NCBI GenBank assembly: GCA_002794465.1
Contig: MTSL01000169.1
Span: forward strand, 117,931-181,930
From: Paramicrosporidium saccamoebae
Taxonomy: Eukaryota > Rozellomycota
Length of the DNA: 64,000 nt
Direction of reading: 5' to 3'
In this document: in pieces, positions 50,177-61,800 of the stretch
Position numbering within the stretch: position 1 is the first letter of the stretch
How the letters are laid out: each line of letters opens with the position of its first letter
Made by a program: the position numbers and the translations under genes
Notes under the pieces: generated by a model
What the model was told of the DNA's origin: nothing
Seen by the model: the letters and a program-made list of their open reading frames with translations, nothing else
Databases searched by the model: none

Positions 50177-52550
50177 CGGGACACTTTGCGAGAATCCGCG
50201 AATAGCGGAGTAGCGACAACCACCATTGGTCGGTTGGACGGCGATTCTTGTGGTCTGTACGATCTTCTAACGAAAGGATTGGAGTGAGACGCACCCTCGA
50301 TCCACGTATCCCTATCAAGACTGCATCTCCATTGTCGTCAGCATCATTGTCGGACCGATCTGAAGCGTGCAGATCAACCGAGGACGAGTCGGCTGAGGTG
50401 GATGGGTCAGCTGAGGCTGGGTTGAGCAAAGATAGATTTGTAAACGATAAATCTACTTTAGTCGAGTTCGTCTCATTCGATACTTTGCAATTGGTCTCTA
50501 AATGGGTATTCGGGATAAGCTTGGATTCTAGATATCTTGTTGCCAACACGGCAAGACGCACCCCGCGGATACGATCAAGTGGAGAAGGCGATCCACCTTG
50601 TTGCAGATGGCCCAACATTACCCATCGAGAATCATATGCACCTCCGCCCTCCTCTTCCAGGATCTTGGAGATCATCTCGGCAGAGTATGTTGAGCTACAT
50701 AATTCATTACGGATGACTATACGCCCTTGTGCCCGATCGTCGAGGAATCTATCTCGCAAATGCTGTGAATCGCGTTGCAAGTCTTTGATCCGAATGCCCT
50801 CCTCTGGAATGTACTCGCGACTGGCAGCGGAGGCTAAACCAGCTAATGTAGCCAAATAGCCACACTTTCCTCCCTGGACATCAACCACAAAGACTCTCTT
50901 CCTTGAGGAGCTTGCAGATTGTCGAATGTAATCACAGCTCTGCACGATCACATTCAAGGCCGTATCCGATCCGACACTGTATTCTGTGCCTGGAACATTG
51001 TTCGAAATTGTGGCAGGGATCACGACCATCGGAATCCGCAGCACCGAATACCTCTCCCTAGCCTTTGTAAGTTGCATCAATGCTGTGTATGCCTCAAAGC
51101 CGCCAATGATTACTAGGGCTTCTAGACGCAGCTTTTGGATTTGCTGAGCAAGCAAGCTCATATTTTCGCCAGGGAGACTGCGGTTGGTGCCCAGCATGGA
51201 GCCTCCTTTGCCGATAATTCCAAAAATATCAGTAACATTCAACTCTCGTACATCTCCCTGCGACAGTCCATCAAATCCATTAAAGATACCCACCGTATCA
51301 AACCCCTTTGATCGCCCGTACCAGAACGTAGCTGCAGTCGCAGCATTCATTCCACCACACGGTGCCCCACAATTCAAGACTCCAATCCTGATTCCACGCT
51401 GGGCACATTGTTCATGTTCCCCATGCATCATTGCCCACATTTGGTAATTCTCCCTGAAATCAGGATCCCGGAGGGAGAATGCCTTGTCAAAATTCAATGC
51501 GGACATTTCATTGGCTGCGGCTTGCGTCTTGATCACACAGTCCATCAGTGGCCGATATGTAATCTTGTTCTCATTCATGCTGACAAGGAGGGAGGGTGTT
51601 TCTGGGGTAGAGTCCAGGATTGCCTCGACAGCCTTGATTCCCTGCATGGTCCCCAAATATCTGTCAAATGCAGAAGGCGAGCCGCCTCGCTGTACATGAC
51701 CCAAAGTAGTTACTCTGGCATCCAGCCCCGCTTTCTCGAGGATTTCCTTGATCCGTTCGCTCTTAATTGGCTGGTTCTTCCTATCAACCGCACCTTCCGC
51801 CACCATCACAATACTTACAGTCCTTCCCATAGCACGATTGTTTAATACTGTATCGCTCATCCTCTCCTCCCAGCCATCAAGCGGCGGGTCTTCGGGTATC
51901 ATTAGCCAATCTGCACCACATGATATTGCCGAATTCAGAGCCAACCATCCACAATGGCGTCCCATCACCTCAATTACAAAAGCACGCTGATGCGAGCTGG
52001 CAGTGCTGTGGATGCAATCTACTGCCTCAATGATTCGGTGCAGGGACGAATTGGCTCCGATAGTGATTTCGGTCCCGGCCATGTCATTGTCGATGGAGCC
52101 CACCAGACACACAATCATCATATTCTCAAACGTCTTGGCGGTCAACTTGTCGATTTTACCATCTCCAACCAGCTCATTCAGTAGGCTTTTCCATTCTTGT
52201 CTGAACAAGTCTGCTCCAGTCAGACTTCCATCCCCACCAATAACAATCAACTTGTCAATGCCCAATCTTACCAAATTCTCGGCCGCCTTCTTCCGATGCG
52301 TCCGCTCCCTGAACTCTGGACACCTTGAGCTCCTTATTATAGTGCCGCCCTCGTTGATAATGTTTGCAACATCGTTCCAATTCATTTTGGTAATCATATC
52401 ACCGCCGTGAACAAGACCACGGAAACCCTCTAATACGGCATACGGCTGACATCCACGGTATAGCGCCATTCGGACTATCCCGCGGATAGCCGCATTCATG
52501 CCGGGCGCATCGCCACCAGACGTCAGAAAGGCTAATTTCTCGCCGGACAT
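50169..52550 (-). CDS. PFK1: 6-phosphofructokinase, eukaryotic duplicated type
   Basis: Glycolytic enzyme, fructose-6-phosphate to fructose-1,6-bisphosphate. It is 793 residues from the first ATG (52550), intronless. The catalytic N-half has AFLTSGGDAPGMNAAIRG, IGGDGSLTGA, GSIDNDMAGTEITIG, MGRHCGWLAL and GHVQRGGSPSAFDR. The regulatory C-half has GVLNCGAPCGGMNAA, IIGGFEAY, PATISNNVPGTEYSVG, QGGKCGYLA and LGHLQQGGSPSPLDR. A Ser/Asp-rich insert precedes the typical ending DHKNRRPTDQWW. It lacks the N-terminal extension of yeast PFK subunits and is closer in layout to animal PFK. Confidence 0.96.
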   Translation of the reverse strand: MSGEKLAFLTSGGDAPGMNAAIRGIVRMALYRGCQPYAVLEGFRGLVHGGDMITKMNWNDVANIINEGGTIIRSSRCPEFRERTHRKKAAENLVRLGIDKLIVIGGDGSLTGADLFRQEWKSLLNELVGDGKIDKLTAKTFENMMIVCLVGSIDNDMAGTEITIGANSSLHRIIEAVDCIHSTASSHQRAFVIEVMGRHCGWLALNSAISCGADWLMIPEDPPLDGWEERMSDTVLNNRAMGRTVSIVMVAEGAVDRKNQPIKSERIKEILEKAGLDARVTTLGHVQRGGSPSAFDRYLGTMQGIKAVEAILDSTPETPSLLVSMNENKITYRPLMDCVIKTQAAANEMSALNFDKAFSLRDPDFRENYQMWAMMHGEHEQCAQRGIRIGVLNCGAPCGGMNAATAATFWYGRSKGFDTVGIFNGFDGLSQGDVRELNVTDIFGIIGKGGSMLGTNRSLPGENMSLLAQQIQKLRLEALVIIGGFEAYTALMQLTKARERYSVLRIPMVVIPATISNNVPGTEYSVGSDTALNVIVQSCDYIRQSASSSRKRVFVVDVQGGKCGYLATLAGLASAASREYIPEEGIRIKDLQRDSQHLRDRFLDDRAQGRIVIRNELCSSTYSAEMISKILEEEGGGAYDSRWVMLGHLQQGGSPSPLDRIRGVRLAVLATRYLESKLIPNTHLETNCKVSNETNSTKVDLSFTNLSLLNPASADPSTSADSSSVDLHASDRSDNDADDNGDAVLIGIRGSRVRLTPILSLEDRTDHKNRRPTDQWWLSLLRYSRILAKCPDV

Positions 52551-52573
52551 TAACAAACGACGAAATTGGTTTA

Positions 52574-53498
52574 TTAACGGGGAATCTGATAGACACGGCT
52601 GCGATCAACCAGATCTCGAAGACGATCGCGGTATTCGCGCTCCATCTTCTTGGAGTCTAATAGACGAAACCATTCCTCTTGCCGGATGTGGCGACTGTAC
52701 TCGGTCCATGTGGTGGGTGCGGTTGCAAGCGTTAATCCCTCAAGGGCGGCCTTCCAAGCGTCCTCGGCAGCCTCTAGACGTTGTCTTCGTCTCTCTCGTG
52801 TCCCTTCTGCAAGTGCTGGACAGGCTGCATCAAAAAGACTACGGCGTTCTTTTGCATTGGAGATGCCACTAAATCGCGGATCCGAAGACAACTTGTTCGA
52901 AATAATGTCCCAGGATTGGAATGGATCAATGTTCGAGTCCATAAGCATCTGATTATAATTTTCTACAGCCGCCTGGTGCTCTTCAGCATTCAATTTTTTG
53001 ACAAGTGTCTTTACTGGTCGCTCAATTTGTCTCGCTTGGCTGGTTGGGTCCTGTATCTCTTTGTCCCTCGGTGACATTTCGTCAAAGGCTGTACTCTCAT
53101 CCCTAGGCGCCATTTTATCTAACATCGTGCTCTCCTCTCTTGGTGTCATTTCGTTTAAACCCCCACTCCCATCTCTGGGCGCCATTTCATCCAACACCGT
53201 GTCCTCGTCACTGGGCACAATATAGTCTTCCTCGGAGAGATACTCTGTTTGAAAGGTCTCACCGTCCAAGATATATTCCTTGTCCGGATCAAAAAGACTA
53301 TCAAGTTTCTCAGGTGCAAGCTCCAGTAAATACTCCAAGAGATGCTCTGGCGGCTGGTATTTTGAGCATCCCTCTACAGTGTCATGGAAAAAGTACTTTC
53401 CATCTTTTGTAAATATTAGATTCCATCCTGTGTAGTCTATTTGTCTCCTAGACCAGAATTAGCTACACATTTGAGAATTACTGCTGAAGTATCGACAT
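52574..53498 (-). CDS. WW/FF-domain protein, URN1-like (U2-snRNP-associated)
   Basis: Two exons, 53498-53482 (17 nt) and 53447-52574; 296 residues. The 34-nt intron 53481-53448 has GTAATT, AGCTAAT and CTAG. The join gives MSILQQRQIDYTGWNLIFTK, supplying the first Trp of a WW domain (residues about 12-41; DGKYFFHDTVEGCSKYQPP, second Trp replaced by Tyr). Four 12-residue repeats of the type MAPRDESTAFDE follow (residues about 94-136), then one FF domain (about 164-230; DPRFSGISNAKERRSLFD) and a basic helical tail. WW plus a single FF is the URN1 arrangement. PRP40 and TCERG1 have more FF domains. Confidence 0.78.
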
Positions 53499-53522
53499 TT
53501 TATGAAAGCGAAATGAATTTGT

Positions 53523-54833
53523 TTATTGGACCAACGCCTTTAAGGCTTCTTTACAGTCCTTGTAAGTGGTCAGGTTGTTAGCAAATGTCCTTAGTCTTGT
53601 GTATTGCTCCTTTTTGACATCTTTACCAAATTTGTTTAACAACTCGGTAGCCATAAATGAGATCCACAACAGATTAGTTTTCGGATGGAACTGGTTCCAG
53701 CAGTCGTCAACAATATCCCGCATGTCTCTATACACCTGGTATTGTCCACTCTCTGTTGAATCACCCGTGAACAACCAATCGTCCTCAACCAAGTCTCGAT
53801 ACTCAACGCTTCCATTCCGATCTCTGAAACGAGCAAGGGAACAGTCGATTATACAGCACAAGATTCCCTCAGTTTGGATCGTTTGGTAATTTCCTAGACG
53901 AATGTCGGCGCGATGAGTTGACCGTATGAGAACATTTCCGAGATGAAGGTCGCGATGTTCAAAAAGTAACCTTTCTTCTGCGAGACTCATTGAAGAGAGC
54001 ACTTGAGCCAGGACACTTTGGACCTGCCCAATCGAGGTCAGCCGGTAACTTTCCAGATCGATTCCGCCAAATTCCATCACAAGGACGACATGCAAACTGT
54101 TGACGTCGTAAAATTCTAAAAATTATAAAACGATAGACTATAAACCTGGCTTATCATTGTAGCTTTCGTGTTCAGCCGTCCAGTCGTCCCATGTGTTTAT
54201 CAAAGATTTTGGGTATTTTCCAGACACTACGGCGCATCTAACCATCTTGTTGAAACCAGTGTGTCCAGAGGGGATTGCATATTTTCGTTCAACCCTGAGA
54301 GTCTCCAGAGCCTGCAGGGATCTAATCTCGTGCAAAAGATGGCCCAACTGGATTGGTTCTGGTGATCTCGCATCAGAACATCCCATTTCAACACTCTGGC
54401 CAGGCCGCATCAATGGCATAATTTTCACGGCAATAGAGTCATCCCCCTCGGCAGACATTTTGAATACCTCTGAAAACGATGATTCGCCAATTTTGATGCA
54501 GGTCGGCCATCGGGTCATCGTCTCTGTCAGCCAATCCTCAAAGGGGAGCTCTTTGTCTTGTAAACACTCTTTCAGGAGGTCAGAAAATTCCTGCGTAGAG
54601 GGTGCAATGGACATTCGGGGCCGAATTTCGCTCTTGCGCGATTTTGTCGATTGCAGCGGCTCAATATCCAACTTTTTAATGCTGGCACTAATGTCACACA
54701 GCAACTGCTCCTCATAAGGAACGTTATCCTTAGGGCCAGTGTTTGGCTCGCTATTCTTAGCATTCGCCTCTTCAGGGCGATTGATTGCAAACGGTGTTCG
54801 TTTGCTGTAGGTGGCAATTTTGCGCCCAAGCAT
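53523..54833 (-). CDS. Haspin-type protein kinase
   Basis: Mitotic kinase phosphorylating histone H3 Thr3 to position the chromosomal passenger complex. Exons are 54833-54146 and 54115-53523. The 30-nt intron 54145-54116 starts GTTTAT and ends TTTTTAG. It joins SYNDKP to EFYDVNSLHVVLVMEFGGID, a canonical haspin stretch. There are 426 residues, the kinase domain beginning near 108 (CIKIGESSFSEVFKM). The catalytic loop is FEHRDLHLGNVL. The usual DFG is replaced by DCSLAR (haspin DYTLSR), and DDWLFTGD follows. No APE motif is seen, as in haspins. It is divergent from RIM15 with 36 bp between start codons. Confidence 0.94.
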
Positions 54834-54869
54834 ATCCACAGACCAATCAGAGCTCGCCCCAACAAAGCA

Positions 54870-56905
54870 ATGTCGCCGTCATCGCAATTCGGTGACGACA
54901 CTTTACAGAGTGGAGGTAGCTTGAGGGACTCTGATAGAGAATTTGCCGATTTGGACAATGAGATTGAACGATATGAGAGCAATGTACTAACAGCACATGT
55001 ACCCATAGAGGCGAGTCCAAAAGTAAAGCCCATTATTCGGAGGATTATTGCGTCTCTGAAAAACCGGTTCGCTGACAAACAAAATGATGGCATTGGGGAA
55101 GACGACCTGGTAGGAGAATCTCCCACCATTACGTGTCGAATATGTGAGAATCCGGTGCCAGCTGGCGATCTCGAGACCCACACAGACTGGTGCTCCCGAT
55201 TTCAAGACTGCGTTCTGAAAAAGGTGTCCTGTTCCCACTACCTAAATGCTTTGCTGAAATTTCCTTCAGGAAACTTGGAGGAGGGTACAATCATCCGTGA
55301 CTTTGTGACCAAGGCGCTGGATATTGATGAACAGCTTGGGAAAAGCGCAGCTATCAAGCTTGCCAAGCTGATTTACCGGATGGCCAAGATTGATCTGGGC
55401 AAGGAGGCTGATGGAAAAAGTCTGGCCTATTTTCGCAGGATCAAATACTTGGTAGCTCTTCATCTGTTAGGTGTTTCATCTCGTAGATTGAACAAAAAAG
55501 AGTCCTGGCGGATAGATTTACCGACTTGTTACCCAGGAGTCAAGAAGTCCTTTATAGCGGCTATTCATCAGTCACAGATTCGAGTCTCGATGCCACGCCA
55601 AGTACAACTTCCCATCCATCCATCTAATACATAGAGCGCTCCTCCACTCCAGTGGGCAAGCTGACTACCCTTTTTGCCCAGCTGTTAAAAGGAAATCGCT
55701 CTACTAGTCGCTCTCCCCAATTCGGAGCCAGTCCACCGCGATCCTCAGCCCTCCGAAATTACGTCCATGGACCAGTGCCACGTATCAATGACTTTGATAT
55801 AATTAAGCCCATCAGTCGTGGTGCATATGGCAATGTCTATTTGGCCAAGAAACGAGCAACGAATGATTTGTTCGCCATCAAGGCTCTCCGGAAAAGTGAT
55901 CTCATTAGGAAGAATATGACCAGTCACGTACTGACTGAGCGACGAGTGTTGTCACTTGCCCAGGCTCCGTTCGTTGTGATGCTCTACTACGCCTTTGAGT
56001 CCCAGGATCATCTTTTTCTAGTGATGGAGTACTTGATTGGCGGTGATCTAAGTTCCATTCTCCAAGGAAGCGGCACCATGTCTGAGGACACGGCATGTTT
56101 CTACATTGCTGAAGTGGTCTTGGCATTAGAATACCTCCATGACCATGGCATTATTCATCGCGATCTAAAGCCGGACAACATGCTGCTTGATGCAGAGGGC
56201 CACTTGAAGCTGACCGACTTTGGTTTGGCTGACTATGAGAGTAACAGTAGTCGTGCGAGTCCTGATCGCGTCCTGGGCACTCCAGATTACTTGGCACCAG
56301 AATTGTTGGATGGCAAAGAACATGGGACAGCCGTGGATTGGTGGGCGGTTGGTGTGTGTCTATTCGAATTCCTTATTGGTGTCCCACCATTTACAGGTAG
56401 TCGTCCAGAGGAGATTTTTGAAAAGATTCAGACCTTTCAAAGGATCGACTGGGCGGAATATTCAGAGTTTGGCCTATCTGATCAGGCTAGAGATTTGATT
56501 GATAGACTCCTTTGTGTGGATCCAGCCATCCGTCTCGGGTCACAAGGCATCAAGAGCCATTCATTCTTTGAAAAGATAGTTTGGGACACGCTCCGCACAG
56601 TCAGCCCGCCCATTAATCCCCAGCCAGCCCACCCCCTCGACACTTCTCAATTCGAGCCACGAAATCGTCGATTCGCAGATCTACCTGAAGATTTTCTCGA
56701 CGCCGAGCCAGTCGGGGAGATGGAGAGTGGGATTAGCACCCCAACTAGAACTAGTTCTCCGTTCGATGGATTCATGTACAAGAACATTGAGCTGCTCAGC
56801 CGGGTTAATCGAAGGCTATCCTCTACGCCGGCTTCCCTAGCGTTACATTCGGAATCAAGGGCATCGTCGGGAGCCTTGTCAGATAACTCTTTCGGCGTAT
56901 CTTAA
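54870..56905 (+). CDS. RIM15: RIM15/Cek1/Greatwall-type AGC kinase
   Basis: Nutrient- and cell-cycle-responsive kinase that in yeast inhibits PP2A-B55 through Igo1/2. Exons are 54870-55451, 55487-55601 and 55635-56905. Introns are 35 nt (55452-55486; GTAGCT..GTAG) and 33 nt (55602-55634; GTACAA, ATCTAATACATAG). The spliced protein is 655 residues. The N-terminal CX2C..HX3C finger (CRICENPVPAGDLETHTDWC, residues about 89-108) is the Rim15/Cek1 signature. After the first splice the helix reads FRRIKYLIEQKRVLADRFTD. The kinase domain starts near 286: ISRGAYGNVYLAKK, HRDLKPDNMLL, DFGLADY, GTPDYLAPE. The usual long insert between DFG and GTPDY is only about 20 residues. Confidence 0.93.
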
Positions 56906-57349
56906 TAAACTATGTGCTGCACAATAGAGTAGTCATTATTATGTATTGTTTAAACGGAGAGGGAACTTTTAAATTGCCCAGTCCCTGTCTATAGCCCTAT
57001 TGCAAAGCGATAGGATGAATTGATTATCCGGGACTTGAGGATAACTCTCTAATGTTTGTAATAGAGTGGATTGATTGCCCGGGTACTTGAAGATAAATCT
57101 CTAATATTTGCGACAGAGCGGATTGATTATCGGGGTACTTGAGGATAGGTCTCTAATGTTTTTGATAGAGTGGATCGATTATCTGGGTGCTTGAGCACAA
57201 CTCTCTAGTTTAGAGCAACCACAGGAAGACAGCCAGATTTGCACCTGGACTATTCTGTGATTAGCAGTAAACGAGTTTCCTCCTGTAGTTTGTGGCGTCT
57301 CCTCCGCTACGCGACAACTTTGCAGATGTTATGCCTCCAGACAAAGCAA
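56906..57349. other. Intergenic spacer holding a tandem repeat array
   Basis: Convergent spacer between RIM15 and ASNSD1. It holds the 52-bp array (57017-57216) and, at 57246-57314, a block similar to 5126-5190 around the assembly gap. No gene. Confidence 0.75.
57017..57216. repeat. 52-bp tandem repeat, about four copies
   Basis: Units at 57017-57068, 57069-57120, 57121-57172 and a partial one at 57173-57216. Core of the unit: GATTGATTATC, then GGGTACTTGAGGATA, then TCTCTAATGTTTG and TAGAGTG. Units differ at several positions each, so the array is not very recent. Confidence 0.88.
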
Positions 57350-58870
57350 TCAGTCATTCATGTCACACATGGACAACTTAAAGTCGCCGCGTTCAGAGGA
57401 CGACTCCATCTTGGCAGTTTTGGCACCAAATTGAATTGCCCTTTTGGGGAGGAGGGCGACTTGATCGGAAAATCCAAAATGTTGTGCCATTCTCCTAATT
57501 AAGATTTTCTCCCCGCTGCCACGGGGTTTGGAAAAGTCGCACTTTAATTCCACAGGGAGGGAGGAGAGATGCGACACCAGTTGCTCATCAAGGAAAGGAA
57601 ATCGCGCTTCTTTTCCGTGATCTGAAATAACACGATCGTCTCGACCTAAATTCCGATGTGCAATGCGATCCAATTCCATTTGCATCTCTTCGAGAAGCGC
57701 CTCTCTACCGCCCCTTTCAAAGGCAGACCGATGACGGCTGTAACCGCCAAGTTGTTCATCTGCCCCCATTCCCAGGAGAAGCACTTTTGCAGTAGATTGA
57801 TATGGGATATTCTCCACTAGGCCCACTCCACGGGCGGCAAACCAGAGGGCAATGGCAATACTGAGATCCATTATTGTATCCGAGGGGCAGATGAGCTGAA
57901 GCACGTGTGGTTTCCACTCATCATACTCGATGGCTGGCACGTTTACTTTAACAAAGTTCCACCTTCGATTTGGTGCCACTTTATTCTGTAACTCTTCCCA
58001 TCCAACCATTCCGCTAACCCGATCCGGTACAGAATAAGGATCTGTTGTTGGATTGTTGCTCACGAATCGTCGATTTTCAAATGCCACATTGATGAGATCG
58101 ACAGGTACGCCAGGCGGTAGCACTCGATCAGCAATGGCGGCCAAGATGACCGAATCGATCCCGCCTGAAAAGAGAATGGCTACATGCGCGGTACTAGCGT
58201 CTTTGATGTGGGGAATATTCAACAGCCTGCGACCAAGAGATCCCTCAAACTCTTGAATTGTTGAATTTAAAACTGATTCAATCTCTCCAGCTCTGGAAAT
58301 TCTCGGAATGCCATTGAGGTGTGACCATGGGATTAGGACTGGGGAAGCCAGCTCATCAGAAAGCCTGACTGTCCATATCCCAGTTGCAGGGACTTCGATT
58401 GCATTCTTGGCCTGTGCTGGCACAGCTGAAGTAAGTCTTAGATAAGTGCTACTGAGTTGCTGAACTAGACTTCGGCGTCCAAAGACGTCTCGGCCATAAT
58501 AAATCGCCCGGTCCTGGCGATCAAGTAACACAAAGGCATACTCGCCACGTATCGCAGAAAAGATTTCTGAAGCAGACTGGGCAATGGTAATAGCATGAAA
58601 GAGTGCGCTAGTGTCGTTATCGTAACGACCCATCTCCAGGCCGTCATATGCTTCTCCATTCCACAGTAAAGCAAAACGCTCATTTACCAACGGCTGTGTG
58701 ACACACTCGCCACCACGCAAGTGCAACACGGTCGAGTGCATACGCGTACTCCATGACCCCAAAACCTCTACAATTTTTTGCTCTGCATCCGGCCCACGTC
58801 TTCTAATAGATTCGAGACATTCACTGTGAGAGTTGGTGGATGGAATCACCTCAAAGTCGATGCCACACAT
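57350..58870 (-). CDS. Asparagine synthetase domain-containing protein (ASNSD1-like)
   Basis: Protein of 506 residues, intronless. The ATG is fixed by MCGIDFEV, because Cys2 is the glutaminase nucleophile. N-terminal Ntn glutaminase half: RRRGPDAEQK, LLWNGEAYDG, YAFVLLDRQ and YYGRDVFGRRSL. C-terminal synthetase half: ILFSGGIDSVILAA (PP-loop SGGIDS), LLGMGADEQLGGYSRHR and the FPFLDEQLVSHL block. These insertions and the SRHR stretch match ASNSD1 and its yeast relative (YML096W) better than ordinary asparagine synthetase. The biological role of the family is not well established. Its ATG is only 14 bp from that of the divergent DUF3684-type gene. Confidence 0.9.
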   Translation of the reverse strand: MCGIDFEVIPSTNSHSECLESIRRRGPDAEQKIVEVLGSWSTRMHSTVLHLRGGECVTQPLVNERFALLWNGEAYDGLEMGRYDNDTSALFHAITIAQSASEIFSAIRGEYAFVLLDRQDRAIYYGRDVFGRRSLVQQLSSTYLRLTSAVPAQAKNAIEVPATGIWTVRLSDELASPVLIPWSHLNGIPRISRAGEIESVLNSTIQEFEGSLGRRLLNIPHIKDASTAHVAILFSGGIDSVILAAIADRVLPPGVPVDLINVAFENRRFVSNNPTTDPYSVPDRVSGMVGWEELQNKVAPNRRWNFVKVNVPAIEYDEWKPHVLQLICPSDTIMDLSIAIALWFAARGVGLVENIPYQSTAKVLLLGMGADEQLGGYSRHRSAFERGGREALLEEMQMELDRIAHRNLGRDDRVISDHGKEARFPFLDEQLVSHLSSLPVELKCDFSKPRGSGEKILIRRMAQHFGFSDQVALLPKRAIQFGAKTAKMESSSERGDFKLSMCDMND

Positions 58871-58884
58871 GGCCGGGGAGTGAC

Positions 58885-61800
58885 ATGTCGTTCAACTTGG
58901 AAGGTCTACGAAATGTCCTTCTCGCCGAATCCTCTGCTCGTGTCGAGGAGAAAGTACTGGAGGTTGAGTTTTGCTGAATATGTAGATTGAGGTTAATCAG
59001 CGTCATCTCATAGACAAAATTCTTGCCCGGTATGTTTACATGCTGGCCACCTATAATATTACCTAGCTATTCTGCAGAGCACACAATTTACAGAGAAGTG
59101 TTACAAAATGCCAATGATGCCAATGCAATGGCAGTTGAGATTATATTTGGAGAGACGGTGGTTGCAGAACAGACCCCGATTGTCAATAGCATAATCCTAA
59201 GGAATAACGGGCGACCATTTGATAAAAATGACTGGAACAGACTCAAAAAGATTGCCGAGGGAAATCCTGACGAGCAAAAGGTAGCTGCTCCTGCAAGACG
59301 CAAGACTGACTATTTAGATTGGTTTCTTTGGAGTGGGGTTTTACAGCTTGTTCTCAATTTGTGAAGAGCCGTTTGTAGTGTCTGGGGAGAGTTGCTTGGC
59401 ATTTTACTGGAAGGGGGATCAGCTGTATGCCAGACCCGGGGCAACTCCAGCTGAATTCGATGGATCTTGGACAACCATTTATTTAAAGCTCCGTGACCCG
59501 ATTGAACGAATGCATCTGGATAGTTTTGCCCATTTTCTTGCAAAATCGATTCTGTTTACGCAATATCTGGAAAAGGTTTCGGTTCGGTCCGGAACCGATC
59601 TCTTGTTTTCTGTAAGCAAAAAGAGATCGTCGCCGTCCGCCTTGTCAATCTCGCCGTCGTCCCTTCTATCGAGCACCTCGACAAAACCAGCAGGATTGTT
59701 TACAATCAAGTCGGGAGAGACCCAAGCTATACAGTTGGATTTAGACAAGCGCTATGTGAGCGAAGCTCCGAAGGCCGACAGGTCGCTTTTGTCGAGTATC
59801 TGGTCCATAGCAAAGAACATTGCCAAGGACAAACAGACTCGAAAAGACGAAGATGCTGCAATGAGACCGGGAATTTTCACCCTGTTTCTTCACATTATCA
59901 ATTGCGAAGTCAAGGTCAGCCCGAGCTCTGCATTCTCGGCCTCCATGGAGCGCATTACAAAAAAGAAGCCTTCATCCCACCTGAAAATGTCTCTATTGTA
60001 TAGCACATTTGATGAGGTGGAGGCATCTTCCGACTTGATTCGAAAGGCGAAGCATCCGGTGCTCTGTGGGGTGTTACCGGAAGTTGAAGCAGGCAAGGTT
60101 TTTATTGGGTTTGAAACGCACCAGACGACAGGATGTGCAATTCATGTAGCTGGTCCGTTTGTTCCGACTGTTGAGCGCGAGTCGCTGGATTTCGTCGACA
60201 AGACCCTTTCCCAGTGGAATGAAGAACTGCTTAGGGTTTGTAGCAAAATTATTCGAATCATCTACGAAACTGAAATGCAGGCTATGCGGAAGTTATTCCC
60301 ACAAAAGACTTCCAATCAGCCTGATGAATACTGGCAACGGTCGAGGCACATTTTGAGGTCGTTTGGCTCTGGACAATCATCTCCAAGCCCCGCGCCGTCA
60401 CACGTGATTATCCACGAATTCTTTTCATGCGCAAGAACGGCTCTCTTGCTACCATCATCAGTTGGAATCGTGCCTATTACAGACCTTCGAAGCATTCCCT
60501 CTAGTCTAGAGTCGTTCGCTAAAGACATACCCTTGCTTGATTATGCCAAGCTGCAAGGTGTGGATCGCATGATTAAGATGGTTACATCGTTTTCTGAAAT
60601 CCCGGATGCCTCATTTTCAGAGATTATGCACAGCCTGCACGGACGGAAACTGACAGATTCCGAGTTGGCGTCTTGTCTGGAATGGATCATTGTGCTGCAT
60701 CAGAAGGGACAATTGGGTGGGCGTCATTTTTACTCAATGGTGTCAAATCTGCTCGTGCCCGTAGGCCAATCTTCCGCTGGGCAATTTGCCAAACTCTCAT
60801 CAGTCACTCACTACCCCTCGGGACCTATAATGTATGAATCTGGAATGCCAATCCCAAACTACTGCCTATCTCCCAAGATAGCCGAGAGAATTCCGGGATA
60901 CGACTTGGGCGCCGTGTTCAATTTGAAAGAGCTTGGGTTATGTGATTGGGCTAGTGACCTTGTGAAGGGCGATTTCTTGACAGATGCAGGACGGGCTGAA
61001 AAGTTTATCATTTTTCTCTCCAAAAACTTTGCAGGCATTTCGGATCACGACAAAGCAATGATTGCAAATCTCCTTGCTAACATTCCAGTTGTGCCAACCG
61101 TGCATGGATTAAAAATTCCTTCGCAGTCGTATCTAGAGGCTGTCAAGGTGTTTGGGAATGTCTCCGTGGTCAGCTTCAAGGAGCGCTGGGTGGTAAGCGA
61201 TTCGTTCCTGATAGCCTTGGGAGTGCAGTCGCACATTGATGTGGCTCAGATATTTTCAAAACTGGATCACCTGGACTGGGATCATCGTCAACTCATCAAA
61301 TATCTTGTATCAATCAAATCCCAGCTATCTTCCGACGAGCTTGGGATATTGCGAGCCGCAAAAGTATTCCCGGCCATTGGAACGAAGAATGAAAGATTTA
61401 AGCTTGAAGAGTTGTACCTTGATCATCCCGTGGTGCGCTTCATGGATCTTTTCATAATTGACTGGAAGGGAGGCGAGGCGCCATCCCCCCACTCCGAGTC
61501 TGCCGTGTTTATGACCAAACTTGGTCTACGCACGGTTGTTCCTTGGGAGTTGTTGTTGCGTAAAGTTGCTGATGCAAATTCTAGTCAGCGTGTGACTCTG
61601 CTAAAGTATTTCATCGACCATTACGATTCTGACTACCGCAACAGCTACAATGCAAAGAGTATTGACTTTGATTTTGTTCCCTTAAAGGACGATGCCGCTT
61701 TGTCAAGACCCTTGGAAACTTTTTCTGACGACGGTGTGGCTTTGTTGGGATTCAAAGTCTTCCACCCCGAGCTAAAGTCCTTTGCTTCATATTTTGGCAT

